Below are positions 24,901 through 36,879 of a stretch of 64,000 nt of DNA, one piece after another (positions within the stretch are counted from its first letter, which is position 1; each line of letters starts with the position of its first letter). Source of the DNA: Strigamia acuminata (lineage: Eukaryota; Arthropoda; Chilopoda; Geophilomorpha; Linotaeniidae); assembly GCA_949358305.1 (NCBI GenBank), contig OX442316.1, positions 14,818,001 through 14,882,000 on the forward strand. The letters are read 5' to 3'. Both the position numbers and the translations under genes were made by a program. The notes beneath the pieces are model-generated. The model was not told the origin of the DNA. It ran no database searches and was given only the letters and a program-made list of their open reading frames with translations.

Positions 24901-25979
24901 CCATCTCTCAGTTACTCGAATCAGAATTCTCAGCATTACACACCCAAGGATGGCTCGATTTGAAATACATTCACGCTTTGGAAGGGTTACTAACGGTTGG
25001 CGGACCCGAGTGGTTTGTCCGCACATTAGTACAAGTAAACAACGAGAGTAAAAATGTTTAATTGCGAGACTAAATTAATTTGTCACCTTTTTCGATCCAG
25101 TTGGGCTTGAATTTCGTTTACAACCCCGAATTGCAGTGGTCCGTCAACCTGCTGTTCGCCATTTTTCAATTAGACATCGAAGCGTGCACTTTAGCGTTGT
25201 TGACGTGCATTTTACCGTCGTATCTACAAAATATGAACCGAATGGAAGCACTTACCGAACCTTACGCATCCGCTTTGGCCAAGCTTACCGTCATGTGCAT
25301 TTATTCGGGTCTTCAAGCAAAATCGAGTCAAAAAGGTGGAAAAGGTGCTCGATTTGTCGTTGAATTTTGATTTAAACGCGATGAATTTATTGCAGCCGTC
25401 GCCGGCGGTCGCAAGAAAAGCAGTAAAAAGATGAGGAGAGACCAGGACGATAATTTTGACTTGTCGGAATCGGGCCGCTCGTCGAAATATCGCCGTGTCA
25501 TGAGCGACGTGGACATGCTCGAATTGGACGACGCGCCCATGGGATTGCTTTTAACCACCAGCAGCCAGTCGAATATAAATATGGCCGAACCGTTGAACAA
25601 GGCGATCGATGAATTGTTTCGATTATTTGGCGTCATCGCCAACGACCACAATCTCTCACCCAGGACTCATTTCGTGTTTCTTTTCCTTCAACAAACCGTC
25701 GTGTGCGGCAAAAGCCACATGCGAATGATTTTGCAATTTATGCAGATAAATCTCGTGAGTATCTAGTAAAGATTAGCATAATAATTTAACAAAATTATAA
25801 TAAATTCTCCGCAGGTTTCAAAAATGATGAAGTGTTTGCCGGATTTGTTCTCGACCGAGCTCGTGCTTTCCCTCTGCGACACGCAGACTGCTGTCGGGAG
25901 AAAAGCGATGGCTAAAATGCTGTGCCAACTCTTTAACTACAGGGCCACTCAACGGACAAATGGACATGTATCTGAATAA
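21944..25979 (+). CDS. MED24: Mediator complex subunit 24
   Basis: Seventeen exons joined in phase give about 1,010 residues (human about 990). The N-terminus ([19 protein letters not shown]) aligns with the MED24 start, and the motifs [18 protein letters not shown]-like [13 protein letters not shown] and [15 protein letters not shown] further along also fit. The protein is an all-helical tail-module subunit that links DNA-bound activators to RNA polymerase II in the nucleus. First exons are 21944-22085 and 22152-22347. The last exon ends with TAA at 25977-25979, and an AATAAA overlaps the stop (25975-25980). Only 61 bp separate its stop from the stop of PAN2 on the opposite strand, so the two 3' UTRs must overlap or be very short. 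Confidence 0.93.
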
Positions 25980-26040
25980 ATTTCTTTTTTTTTTTAATTA
26001 AAAAAATATACATTGTATACATAAATTGTGTTTGTCGGCG

Positions 26041-29000
26041 TCAATCTTCCATTTCCGGCACTTTCCATTGACAATTTCGACCGTTTTCGTACAATTCCTT
26101 CACGGCTGGATGCGCTTTATCCTCGGTTTCCAATTTTTTGTACCTTTGATATAATTTAAGAGCTGTTCGAGCATCTTCAATTGAATCATGAGTCACCGAT
26201 TGAATTTTTAACCCTAGAAAAAGTATTTTAATTAATTTTAACTTAATTTTTTTTATTCTTTTTTTATCTAACCTAAGAAATGCCAAGCGAGAAATCGAAG
26301 CGAAACCATTCGCTGATGCGGAAGATGAAATAAAAGAACTGTATCAATTACTTGTTCAGGTGGAACCTTCAAAGAACAAATCAATTTTAATTGAAAAATA
26401 AAATATAAAGATAAATAAAATAAAAAATTACAAATTACAATAAGATTGATGACTCTAAAGTCGTTTTTAAGTCCATGACCAACAAATTTGACCCCACAAT
26501 CGACTAAGTATCGCAATTTCATATAAGTTGACTTCAAGGTGGTCAAATTTTTGGAGGACAGAGACGCATCCAAATCTCCCGGTTTAATTCCAGAAAATTT
26601 AGTCAAGTAATCGACAACCTAAAACAAAAAATCAAAAATTCAAATCAACCAATCAAAATCGATCCTTTATTACTGTTTTCTCTTTTTTACTTGTTCTTGT
26701 GTAGATATGTAATCATCAATAAACGGGACACCTTCCAAGACCCCTTGTCTAAAATAAAAACAAAAAAACAAAAGATTAACAACTCGAGAATTTACACCAC
26801 CATTTCTTAATTTTCGCTACCCCCGAATGCACGTTATCCGCGCAACCGACATCTGAGATGGTTTTATTGTCGATCTCGTCCCGTCGCTTCGTATAACCGC
26901 TTCTTCTTGATTCAAAGTGACAAACTCCGCATCCATGGCGACGATATCGCCTTCCCCGTGCAATTCGTCGACACCTAACGGCGTGACCGTGGTGCAATGA
27001 AGGCTATTTCTCTGCGTTTTGTCGTTTAAAAATATATCTCGCGTGATGGGGCTGATGACTCGCAACGGATGTTTTTCATGAAGATCCATTTTGGAGTAAT
27101 ACAAAACGCACGGCCGTTTCCAGTCCAAACTCAACCAAGTCGCTTCTTCCTAATATTAAACAAAATAATGTAAAACAACAAATTAAATTCCAATGTAAAC
27201 GATTCGACCAATTTCGAATTACTCACTTGAGCGATCGGAGTAATTGTAAAATCGTTGAACAAGTACCATTGACTAACGGGACTTCCGACAGAACGTAAAT
27301 GATAATTCGGAGCAGCCTTAATGCAAGCGACCAAGCAGTCCTTTCGCACCCCCTTGGGGTCGCGAATGTGCGACACGACCGAGATCAAATTGTAAACGCT
27401 TTCGTTTCTGTTTTTCATCTTATCCGGATCGTAAACGTCCTGGATGTCCACACAACCGTCGGCCAACAACTGAATGCTCAATCCCAGAGGAAGCCACGAA
27501 ATAAAGGGCGTCTCCTCCGGTGGCTGCTCCAAAGTGCTAAAAAATATAATTAATTAATAAATTTTAAAACATTTTGTCAAAATTTAATTCATTACCCTTT
27601 TACTGGGTGTTGAAACTTGCAATCCTTTTTTCTGCATGTGTCACCGTAACGACAGGTTTTCGAAGGTGTACCCGCAGAGAAAAGCTGTTTGTTCGCGTCT
27701 ACGTTTCCTCTCTCTAGCAACAACTAATAAAATTCCTCGTTAGTTTACGATAATCACTCGGAAATTTTGTGCGAAAAATACTTCCATCTGCGTTTTCCAA
27801 AAGGCGAGCGATTGCGGCGAATCCAGGCCGCAATTAATCGATAAAATGTCGGGGTGGTTTTTGAGCCGCCGCGCTTGAGTCGTTGGTTGATATTTTTCGC
27901 ATTTCTCACACCACGCTTGCGTCACTTGTTCCAAACACAAACTGCGTTTCAGAATGTCCGAAAAGGTGTATTGTAACGGTGGTTTGCCCGGACTCATCAC
28001 CTCGGGGTTCGGATAAGCCAAAGAGAAGAGAATCGTCGTCGAGTCGATTTTTTCTTCGTTTCCGCAGCGGCATTTGTTGCACGTGAAGTATTCGGTTCCG
28101 ATCAAGCGGCTCACGAAAGAATGATGCGACGAATCAAATCTGTCGCAAATCCAAACAATTTCTTACAAAATTGACAATTGTTTTTTTCCTACTTCTTACC
28201 CGCCGGATATCTGTTCCTGTTGTTTCGAATTGTCTTCGTTTATTTCCATCGTTTCCTGCACGATAAATATTTGTTAGAAATTAAAATATTCAAAATTTGG
28301 ATTTGTTGTTGTTGTTACGGCGTGTAGTTGCTGAAGTATGAAGATATTCCAGCTTTGAATGAGTCGAATTAAATTCAATTTCTTTTTCGACTCGTCGGAT
28401 TCGCTCAAAATAAGTCCGAGCGCCGACGCTTCCGGAATCGTGCGGAAAGCTCTCAAGAAATTACTGGCTTGACACGGCATTCCCTTGGAATTATCCAACA
28501 TTTGGAACAAAAATCCGAGCTCGCACGCCATGCAAAACTCCTGCTGACAATGGTGACTCAGCAATGCGCATCTGATCGGTTCAATAAAATACAAAACCTG
28601 CAAATAAATAAGAAAAAATTAGCAACTTGTATAAAAATAATGCAAACATCGCTCACTTGGAGCATCGAATTGCAATAGGAATTGGGTAAATTGGCTTCCA
28701 ATCCGGCAAAACTGGTTTTATTGTAATGATCAAAATCGAAATCTTCTAATCCCAATTTCGTATACTTCACTTCGACTTTGCGGTAGCGTTTTGGGATTTT
28801 TATGGAATTGTCGTCTGATGTATAGAAAATAACGTAATTAAACTGAGAAATTAATTGCGCATTTAAGTGTACCCATCGGAGAGTCGGGGATGCTGCTTTT
28901 GCTACTGTTTTTGCTTTTTCGTTCGTGCGATTTATACGGCACTTGATTCCGTCTGCGGTTCCCGGGATTCGGCGCGTAACCGATCGACTGAACCATTTTC

Positions 29001-30704
29001 ATTGACTGCAGAATTTCGGGATTTATTTTCGGCGTGCGGCGATGAATAACCTTGCACAATTCGGGCAGCCAATCGGATAAATATTTCACGTTGCAAAACG
29101 GGACGGGGATCGACGAAAGCGGCGTCACGTTGTCGTCGATGCTGATGAACCGTAACGGTGGGCTCGGTTCCACAAATTCGGTCGGATGCGAATAATGATT
29201 GAACACAGCGTCGGGAGTCGAACAAAAAAGATGAACGTAACCTAAGCAAAAATAACCAAATATATTCAAATTAATTCATTCCATTTAATATTCTCGCTAA
29301 CTTAACCTCCTCCGTCACCAAACGCCATAGCCTGGTAAGTGCTGGAAACGTCAAAAGTCAAACATGGCGATCCTTGGGAATTTAAGTGATACATGTACAT
29401 GGAAGACGAAGTCAAAGCTCCCGTTTCAACCAATTGAAATTGTCCACTCTAAAATAAACATCTCTATTAGTTTAAATTTATTTTAACATATTTTAATACA
29501 TTTAATGAAATAAACCTGCGAAACGACCACCAAACGGGACGAAAAACTCGGCACAAATCGAAGTAAAAGCGGATCCAACATCAACTGAATCGGTGCAACT
29601 GCACGCATCACTCTTAAATCGTAAACCATTAAAAACCGATCCACATTCAGATTTCCAAGCCTGAAAAATAAACAAAAAAACAATCCAATCAAACTTTAAA
29701 ATCGTTTTAAAATCGATTTATGTTTACCGACTGGAAAACCCGCACGTTATGAGAAAATTTTCGTGAATGTCAAAATCGGAAAGAGTTCCCGCGTGTGCGT
29801 CTAAAACGTGTTCCGGTTGAAATGTCTTCGGATCTCTTAATATCACCTGCAAAAAATAAATATACAAATATACAAATAATGTTTGTAAAACTATTATATT
29901 TGTCGCTTTACTTTTCCACCGACGTCTCCGGAGCAAATAAACCTCGGATGATGTCTCAATATGGCACAACCGTGTTCCGACACTTTAACCTGAAAACCAA
30001 TGAATAAATATTGTTTTAAAAAAAATTAAAAATCCACTTTAATACTTGTCGTATTTCTTCGATTCGATTCAAATCAATCTCCAACAAATTATCCTGATGC
30101 CCACCCATAAGAAGCGTGCTTTCAGTCGTCTGCATCATGCATTGCATTTCCTGCATTGCTTCAGTACTATTTAAAAAAAAATAATAATAAAAATAAAAAT
30201 CGACACAATTAACCAACTATACAACAAAAGTGCACCTGTAAGTGTAAATTGGAATCCCTTGTCGCGATTGACATCGTAAGGAATTGCTCATCAATGCGAG
30301 AATTCCGTTTTCTATCGGTAGAATTTGTCGAACTTCGTTATTTGCGTGGACTTGAAACGATGTGTATTTCTGCATTCCTAGTCCGTAGTACGAGGTCACG
30401 TGTCCCTATAAACAAATAAGATTAAATGAGTTAAGGTAATAGGACGGGTGACGGATTTTTCTACTCCTTGGTTTCCCATCCACACTAAATCTTCTTGTAA
30501 ATCGAAGCAGACGGTCGAAACTCCGAAGCGATGGCCACCATCGACTAGAATTGTTTGCACTTCGTTGTATTCTGGTTGGACTTGAAGAGTGTCTGGAAAT
30601 CCGGCCATCGAAGCTTCATGGTGCATCAAATTACCGCCGGTGTCTTCTATTTCCTGATTCGAATATTCCTTTAAATCGAACTCCATTTTCGAGCTATAAG
30701 TCAA
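26041..30704 (-). CDS. PAN2: PAN2 poly(A)-nuclease deadenylation complex catalytic subunit
   Basis: About 19 exons from ATG at 30704 (or 30686) to TGA at 26041, near 1,200 residues. Domain order is an N-terminal WD40 propeller ([40 protein letters not shown]), a PAN3-binding linker, a ubiquitin-hydrolase-like domain without an obvious catalytic triad, and a DEDD exonuclease domain. The exonuclease acidic residues are seen in [29 protein letters not shown] and [20 protein letters not shown]2-PAN3 trims mRNA poly(A) tails in the cytoplasm. Between the two halves of the USP-like domain is a CCCH-type motif ([16 protein letters not shown]). The gene converges on MED24 and is head-to-head with CLXN. 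Confidence 0.93.
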
Positions 30705-31033
30705 CGATTCTTATTATGGCAGTATTTTAAATGCGAGCGAGGAGCGAGCGCCATCTCTCGAGTCGTCCATGTGTCAGCTTCGGAAACAAATTTAACATTT
30801 TAATATTTTAATATATCTGTTTATAATAAAGTGTTTACTCACGAGAACATGAAATTCTCTTTTTTTGTGTGTATTTTCTTTTTTAATTGTCGATTTAATA
30901 AAATTTCTTATTTTGCTGTTATCTTTAGACGTTGGATGGCGCCACTGGTATAAAGCTACGGTAAATTTTTGCGAGTAACCATAGAAACTGTTTGTTTACA
31001 AATGGTTGGAAAATATTTGTCGTGGTTGAAAAA
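30705..31033. promoter_or_regulatory. Bidirectional promoter PAN2 / CLXN
   Basis: The start codons of PAN2 (30704 minus) and calaxin (31034 plus) are 329 bp apart in divergent orientation. The interval is AT-rich with a GAGCGAGGAGCGAGCG purine-rich patch near 30733. No TATA element is obvious. Confidence 0.55.
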
Positions 31034-32062
31034 ATGACAATGACTATAGGCGAAGGAATTGTTCCGAAAAAATTGAACAAACAAACAGCGATTGCATACT
31101 GCGAAAAAACGCATTGTATGATGAATTTATTTTATATATAAATACAAAAAAAAAAAAAAAAAAAAAAACTTAAATGCTTTTTTTACAATTTCAATAGTTT
31201 CACTCGATCAAATTTTCAACTTGGCGAGCGTTTACCGGACAATAACACGAGGCACCAAAGGCGCTCTGGACAGACAGCTTTTCCGCGACGACTTATACAA
31301 ACGATTCCACATGACGGACGAATTTCTGCTCGACAGAAGTAACATTTGTTTCAATTGTGAATTAGATTGTAAATTATGGTAATAAATTGATTTGATTGCA
31401 GTTTTTCGCGTTTTCGATCGAGACAACGACGCGTACGTGTCCCTGGAGGAATGGATTGTGGGCATGTCAGTCCTGTTGCTCGGAACGGACGCGGAATTGG
31501 TTAAATGTAATTACAGGAAATGAAATACAATATATCAATGGAAAAGATCAATAAAGCAATGAGTTTCAGTTTGCTTCACCGTGTTTAATTTGACAACTGA
31601 CGCTTCGTTCGGCAGAGATGAAATGTTCCAATTATTGCGAAGTGCCATAACAAGGGTTTGGTGAAATGAAATTTAATTGATATGCAACATTAAATCACCT
31701 TCGCATTTATTGACATTCTTTAAAGTTCAACACGGATGAAGATCCGGATGAAGGAGTGCGCGATCTCATCGAATTAGTCCTGAGAAAAATGGTTTTTTAT
31801 TTTTTAATTTTTTTTAAATTTTTAATTTACAATTTTTTTTAAGGATCACGATCAAGATGGGCGCATTAATTTTGATGATTTCGAAATGTCTGTCAAAAAG
31901 GATCATTTGTTTTTGGAAATATTCGGCAATTGCCTTCCGTTTCCCGAGGTTTTATCAACTTGAATTTCTAATTAAATCGTAAATTCCCGCCTAACCGTTT
32001 CTCATTTTCAGTACGCTGAACAATTCCTGGAACAATTGAGTGTTGTGGTGGAGGAATATTGA
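31034..32062 (+). CDS. CLXN: Calaxin (EF-hand protein EFCAB1)
   Basis: Seven exons (31034-31115, 31198-31338, 31402-31506, 31570-31655, 31726-31791, 31844-31948, 32012-32062) give exactly 211 residues, the usual length of the family. EF-hand loops: [12 protein letters not shown] (canonical), a degenerate second site ([12 protein letters not shown]) and [21 protein letters not shown] near the C-terminus matches the family FGPCLPDP. Calaxin is a neuronal-calcium-sensor relative that binds outer-arm dynein in motile cilia and flagella, so in an insect expression in testis or chordotonal neurons would be expected. Poly(A) signal AATAAA at 32193-32198. Confidence 0.88.
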
Positions 32063-32406
32063 ATGCTCGCACGATTTTACTTCTCAACTTCGCAGGAAAT
32101 TAACCGCAATTAAAAGTCCTATTCTTTTATTATGTAACAACTGTGTATTCACCTAGTTTAAAATCTACACGGAACACAAACAAAACGATCTGAATAAATG
32201 AAAATTTACAATGATACATTTCAGTTTTCACCAGCAAATAATGGACATGTAAAAAAACTAGAAGAAAAAAATGGAAAAATCAAAAATTGAACTCAAATCA
32301 ATAAAAAAATATATTAAAATCATTAAATTTACGAGAAATTAAGTTTTATTCGTTCGTGGAACGCACTGAAATGTCCAGAATTCCCGCCCAGAAGAAAAAA
32401 AACGAT

Positions 32407-32876
32407 AAAAACATTTTAAAAAATAACATTAAATCCTTTAAAACGTCTATTTAACCGCACTAATGACCAATTAAAGTTATTACTGTGTATTTAATGAGAT
32501 TGTTTTAACATTACCCTAGCCATTAAACTGAATAATCACCATCACCAGCCTTATGTAATGTAATGAAAATTCTATTTCATTTCTACAATCATTCATCCAT
32601 TCACAATTCAGTATTCACATGGAAAACAATCGCGTGTGCGGCGACATGTAGAGGATCCCAAAGGTGGCACTGACTGTCGACACGACGAAAATGCCCAAAA
32701 GAAATCGATCGAGCACGAGTGCCACTTGTTGCCACTCGAGTTTAATGGCATCTCTTCGATCCTGCTCCGTGAGGCGCATCTCGTGCCTTTCAATACTTAA
32801 ATACAACTTGTTAAGCACTCGTGTGAGTTGGCGCTCGAAGTTGTCCACGCTTTGGCTCGGGTTGGGATTCACCAAA
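32407..32876 (-). pseudogene. Duplicated 3' end of the nAChR gene (partial last exon)
   Basis: This 470-bp block appears identical to 36410-36879, shifted by exactly 4003 bp. It contains the last 86 codons of the nicotinic receptor (TM4 and C-terminus, stop at 32615) plus downstream sequence, but is cut off inside the exon at 32876, where copia sequence begins. It has no splice acceptor and no upstream exons, so it is not a functional exon here. No differences were noticed on reading, so the duplication is very recent or an assembly artefact. Confidence 0.85.
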
Positions 32877-35800
32877 TCCGCACTTTGTCAGTACCTCGTG
32901 CAACTTCTCATTCCAGCAGCGCCCGGATTGCTTTAATCCATATAAACTCTTCTCTAGTCTGCATACGCAATCGCCCTCTCCAGTCTCGAAACCCTTTGGT
33001 TGCTCCATATATATCTTCTCCTTCAGTTTCCCGTGTAAGTACGCTGTCTTAACATCGTACTGGTCCAGAAGTAAGTCCTCTTTGGCTGCTACATTCAACA
33101 GTGTTCTCAATGACTCTATTCTGACCACTGGTGAGAATGTCTGATCGTAGTCCATTCCCGGTCTCTGTCCGCATCCGACCGCTACAAGTCGGGCTTTGTA
33201 TCGAATTATCGAGCCGTCGGCATTTGTCTTTATGCGAAAAACCCATTTTGATTTAACTGGCTTTGCATCGCTAGGTCGCGGCTCTATTTTCCAAACTTGA
33301 TGTTGGTGCATCGAATCTATTTCTTCCTGCATGGCCTTTCGCCATTCGTTTGCATCATCCGACGCCATAGCCTCTTCATAGGTGTTCGGTGTAAACATTA
33401 TTTCCGCCATCAATGCCTGCTCTAGGATTTTTCTTGAGTGTCGTGCTCCTCGGTGTCGCGCTCCTCGTTGTCGCGTTCCCCGTTGTCGCAGTGCTTGCTC
33501 TCTAATCCTTGTTGAGCGTCGCACTCCTCGCTGTTGCAAATTCGCTTCGGTTTCGTCTATACGAGCTTGCTTGTTTGCTGCTAGCACTTCCTTGGTGGCG
33601 CCCGGCCTCCGTCCTCCCCTCCGAGCGGGCAACTGTTCCGGTACTGGAGCCACAATGGGTGGGTCCGGTTCGTCTATGTCTACATCCGGAGCAAGTTGTT
33701 CGATCGGTTGAGGCGGTGCTTCACCAAGGTCGTAAACAACATCTAAATCCATCGGTTCTTCGGATTCATCCGTCCGGTCAAGGTGAGTATCCCCCAATCG
33801 TGACTCTTCAAAAACTACATCACACGATTCTGTGATTTTCCCTGTGTCTCGCATAAATATCCTGTAGGCTTTCCTTTTAGTCGAATAACCCACTAGTATG
33901 CCTTCTCTGGTTTTGTCTTTCAACTTGTTTTGTCGAAATTTTGGTTCTAGTACGTGAGCCACGCATCCAAAGCGTCTCAAGTAGCTAACGTTGGGTATTC
34001 TCCCCTTCCAACGTTCGTAAGGCGTCTTGCCGTGTGTACTCGTCTTGCACCTGTTGCGTAAATGAGCAGCTGTCAGAATAGCTTCGCCCCAAAACTTCTG
34101 TGGCAACTTTGAGTCCACTAATAAAGTTCGCATCGCTTCTGTCACGGTCCTATTCATGCGTTCTGCGATCGCGTTGCTCTCGGGTGAGTATGAGGTGGTC
34201 AGTTCGTGTAAAATCCCCTTCTGAGTGAAGTATTGTCCCAAACTGTCATTCAAAAATTCCCCGCCATTGTCCGACCGTATTCGCTTCACCAATCGCCCCA
34301 TCTGCAATTCAATATGCGCCACGAAGTCTTTGATTGCGGTCCCAGCTTCACTTTTAGTGCTCAATACTCTCAAAAATACCATTCGGCTACAATCATCAAC
34401 CATAGTTAGCACATAACGCGCTCCCCCTAATGTGGGTACGGGCATTGGCCCCATCAAATCAATATGAATTAATTCCATTATCTCTTGGGATTGTTGATAT
34501 GAAACAGCACGTCGTGGAACCCTTGTCATCTTCCCTTTCACGCATTCCATACAAGTCTCATCTGGCAATTTTTCATCCCAATTCAATCCTATTACAAGAT
34601 TCTGACTTTTCATGTCTTCCATATTTTTGAAGTTTGGATGTCCCAATCTTTGGTGCCATAAAGTCCGTGTCAAACATTGTGTCGTACACGCTACCTCGTT
34701 AACAGGTTGTATGTGGTTGGCTTCATTGTATATCGCCCCAATCATAAATTTATCGTCAACACGCTGTGCCCTCATCACGTGATTTCCATCTTCATCTTGC
34801 ACGTTGGCGCACTGTCGTGTAAACGTCACCGTCAACCCAGCATCGACCATCTTCGGAACAGATAGTAAATTCGTCTGCAGGTTTGGAATATAGAGCACGT
34901 TGCTCAGACGTAACGTGTTCCTCGAAACGTCTTCTGTGACACGCATCTGCCCCCGTCCTGGTGACTTCGCTTCTGCCTCACTTGCCAGTCCGACTTTTTG
35001 CGGATATGACTCGAAAAACTCAAAATCATCTTTGTGTGATACCATGTGACTTGTTGCCCCTGAATCCAGAAGCCAGTCTTCAAGTTCATCCGGCGTTTCC
35101 TCATCGCTTTCCCGCTCAACAGCTTCATTAATCGCCAAAACTCTCGCTCCACACGAATATTCCCGTGGCTTGGGTGTTGGTCGCACCTCGCTTCGTGCTG
35201 ACTGTTCATTTGCCCTATTTCCGCCACGTCCTCTGTTCGGCGTCCTTGTGTTTGTTGCGGTTCCACGTGGATTTGCATTTCCGCGCGTTGGATCACCCGT
35301 TTTACTTTTGGACCAACAGTCCTTGGCGTAGTGTCCAATCTTGTGGCAATTGTAACATTCAATGTTACATTTCCCCCTTTGTCGAGTTCTGTACGCATTT
35401 TCGCTTCCATTTCCGTCGTGACTTTTCTTCTTTGCCCGCTGTCTTTCCTCTTCAAATCTCAAAGCAGTTCGAGCTTCACTCAAAGTCAAATTGTTGTTTT
35501 GTCCCTCAAAAATTCGCACATTGTGCTCAAATTCAACTCGCAGCCCTCGTGCTACGTAACTTAGCATCTCCTGATTGCTATATATTTTCCCAAGTTCCGA
35601 TGCTTTGGTCTTTATTGCCTCTGCACGATTTATGTACGTATCAATCGTTTCTTTCTCGTTCATCTTGAGTTGCGCTAATTCTATGCCGCATTTGACCACT
35701 TCAAAATCGTTCTTTGGTCCCATGTGAGTCTCAATCGTTTCCCACAACTTTTTGGCGTTCGTTTCCATGCTGTAACGCACTCCTTGTTCCGCTGAAAGTG

Positions 35801-36053
35801 ACAGCATCAAGATCCCCATGGCCTCGTCATTCTTCTGTTCCCAATTCTCCCAAATTGCCCTCATCTGGCCGTAATTTGCCTGTCCAAGCCGTCCTTTCTC
35901 CGGTTCGTCGTTCACGATCACCATCTTCCATAGGCCTTTCATCTTTAATACTGCTCGCAATCTCATCTTCCAGAGAAAATAATTCCTATCGGTCAACCTC
36001 TCGACCGTCGTTGATGAGGAGGAAACGTTCACAAATGAATCCGCCATCGCCAT
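32877..36053 (-). CDS. Copia Gag-Pol polyprotein, truncated in RT
   Basis: One open frame of about 1,060 copia-derived codons. In order: a Gag domain (UBN2/DUF4219-like, starting MAMADSFVNV), a CCHC zinc knuckle (CYNCHKIGHYAKDC), an aspartic protease (WLLDSGATSHM), a GAG-pre-integrase zinc region (HQRLGHPNFKNM, CMECVKG), integrase core (HIDLMGPMP, RSDNGGEF, SPESNAIAERMNRT), and the N-terminal half of the reverse transcriptase (KSKWVFRIK, YKARLVAVG, QYDVKTAYLHG, LYGLKQSGRCWNEKLHE). The frame then crosses the junction at 32876 into duplicated nAChR sequence in a wrong frame and ends at 32811. Confidence 0.9.
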
Positions 36054-36213
36054 CTCTTGTCGTAACTCGTAGCAGACGACAGAAATGCAAAACAGGAATT
36101 AATTTCACGCCAAATATTTTCAAAACTTAGTGACACTAATAACTTGCGCTTTCCCAGACTCAGCATTCATTCTTTCATCGGCATAATCGAAAAACCTCTC
36201 CTCTGCTACCACT

Positions 36214-36409
36214 TGTTGGTTTAGAATAAATACTCAATCATTGGAAATATCAACAAGATGAATATGTCGGCATTTTATTCCAACTCGAACAACACTCTCA
36301 TTACAATAACTACATCGGTTGCACTCCATTCTTGTGCAATCTCGTACGTCAACAATACATCAATTAATACACTTAGACTATAACACTTTGTGATAAAAAC
36401 ATATCTACA
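36214..36409 (-). repeat. 5' LTR of the copia element
   Basis: TG...CA termini (TGTAGATATG to AACCAACA on the minus strand) and location directly before the primer-binding-like site define this 196-bp LTR. An alternative start seven bases further in (TGTTTTTATC) is possible, but the longer version leaves a host flank identical to the uninterrupted sequence at 32407. No second LTR exists in the window. Confidence 0.75.
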
Positions 36410-36879
36410 AAAAACATTTTAAAAAATAACATTAAATCCTTTAAAACGTCTATTTAACCGCACTAATGACCAATTAAAGTTATTACTGTGTATTTAATGA
36501 GATTGTTTTAACATTACCCTAGCCATTAAACTGAATAATCACCATCACCAGCCTTATGTAATGTAATGAAAATTCTATTTCATTTCTACAATCATTCATC
36601 CATTCACAATTCAGTATTCACATGGAAAACAATCGCGTGTGCGGCGACATGTAGAGGATCCCAAAGGTGGCACTGACTGTCGACACGACGAAAATGCCCA
36701 AAAGAAATCGATCGAGCACGAGTGCCACTTGTTGCCACTCGAGTTTAATGGCATCTCTTCGATCCTGCTCCGTGAGGCGCATCTCGTGCCTTTCAATACT
36801 TAAATACAACTTGTTAAGCACTCGTGTGAGTTGGCGCTCGAAGTTGTCCACGCTTTGGCTCGGGTTGGGATTCACCAAA
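36410..36879 (-). repeat. Direct repeat partner of 32407-32876 (original copy)
   Basis: This copy is contiguous with the intact splice acceptor and upstream exons of the nAChR gene, so it is the original. Together with 32407-32876 it flanks the copia fragment, with the same orientation and the same length. Confidence 0.85.

Larger units (their letters stand above)
32877..36409 (-). mobile_element. 3'-truncated Ty1/copia retrotransposon
   Basis: Minus orientation. A 196-bp 5' LTR (36214-36409, begins TGTAGATATG, ends AACCAACA) is followed by a primer-binding-like site (tggtagcagag, 36201-36211) and an uninterrupted gag-pol frame from the ATG at 36053. The element stops inside the reverse transcriptase at 32877: RNase H, the YVDD box and the 3' LTR are absent. 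Next to the LTR the host sequence resumes exactly (aaaaacattttaaaa), consistent with an A-rich target site. The absence of stops or frameshifts indicates a young insertion. Confidence 0.88.

Noticed and set aside
32811-32876. In-frame extension of the copia polyprotein past the RT
   Set aside because: These last residues are duplicated nAChR exon read in a wrong frame, not copia protein.
32615-32876. Alternative last exon of the nAChR gene
   Set aside because: It lacks the splice acceptor and the first residues of the exon, and an intact copy adjoins the upstream exons at 36618-36891.
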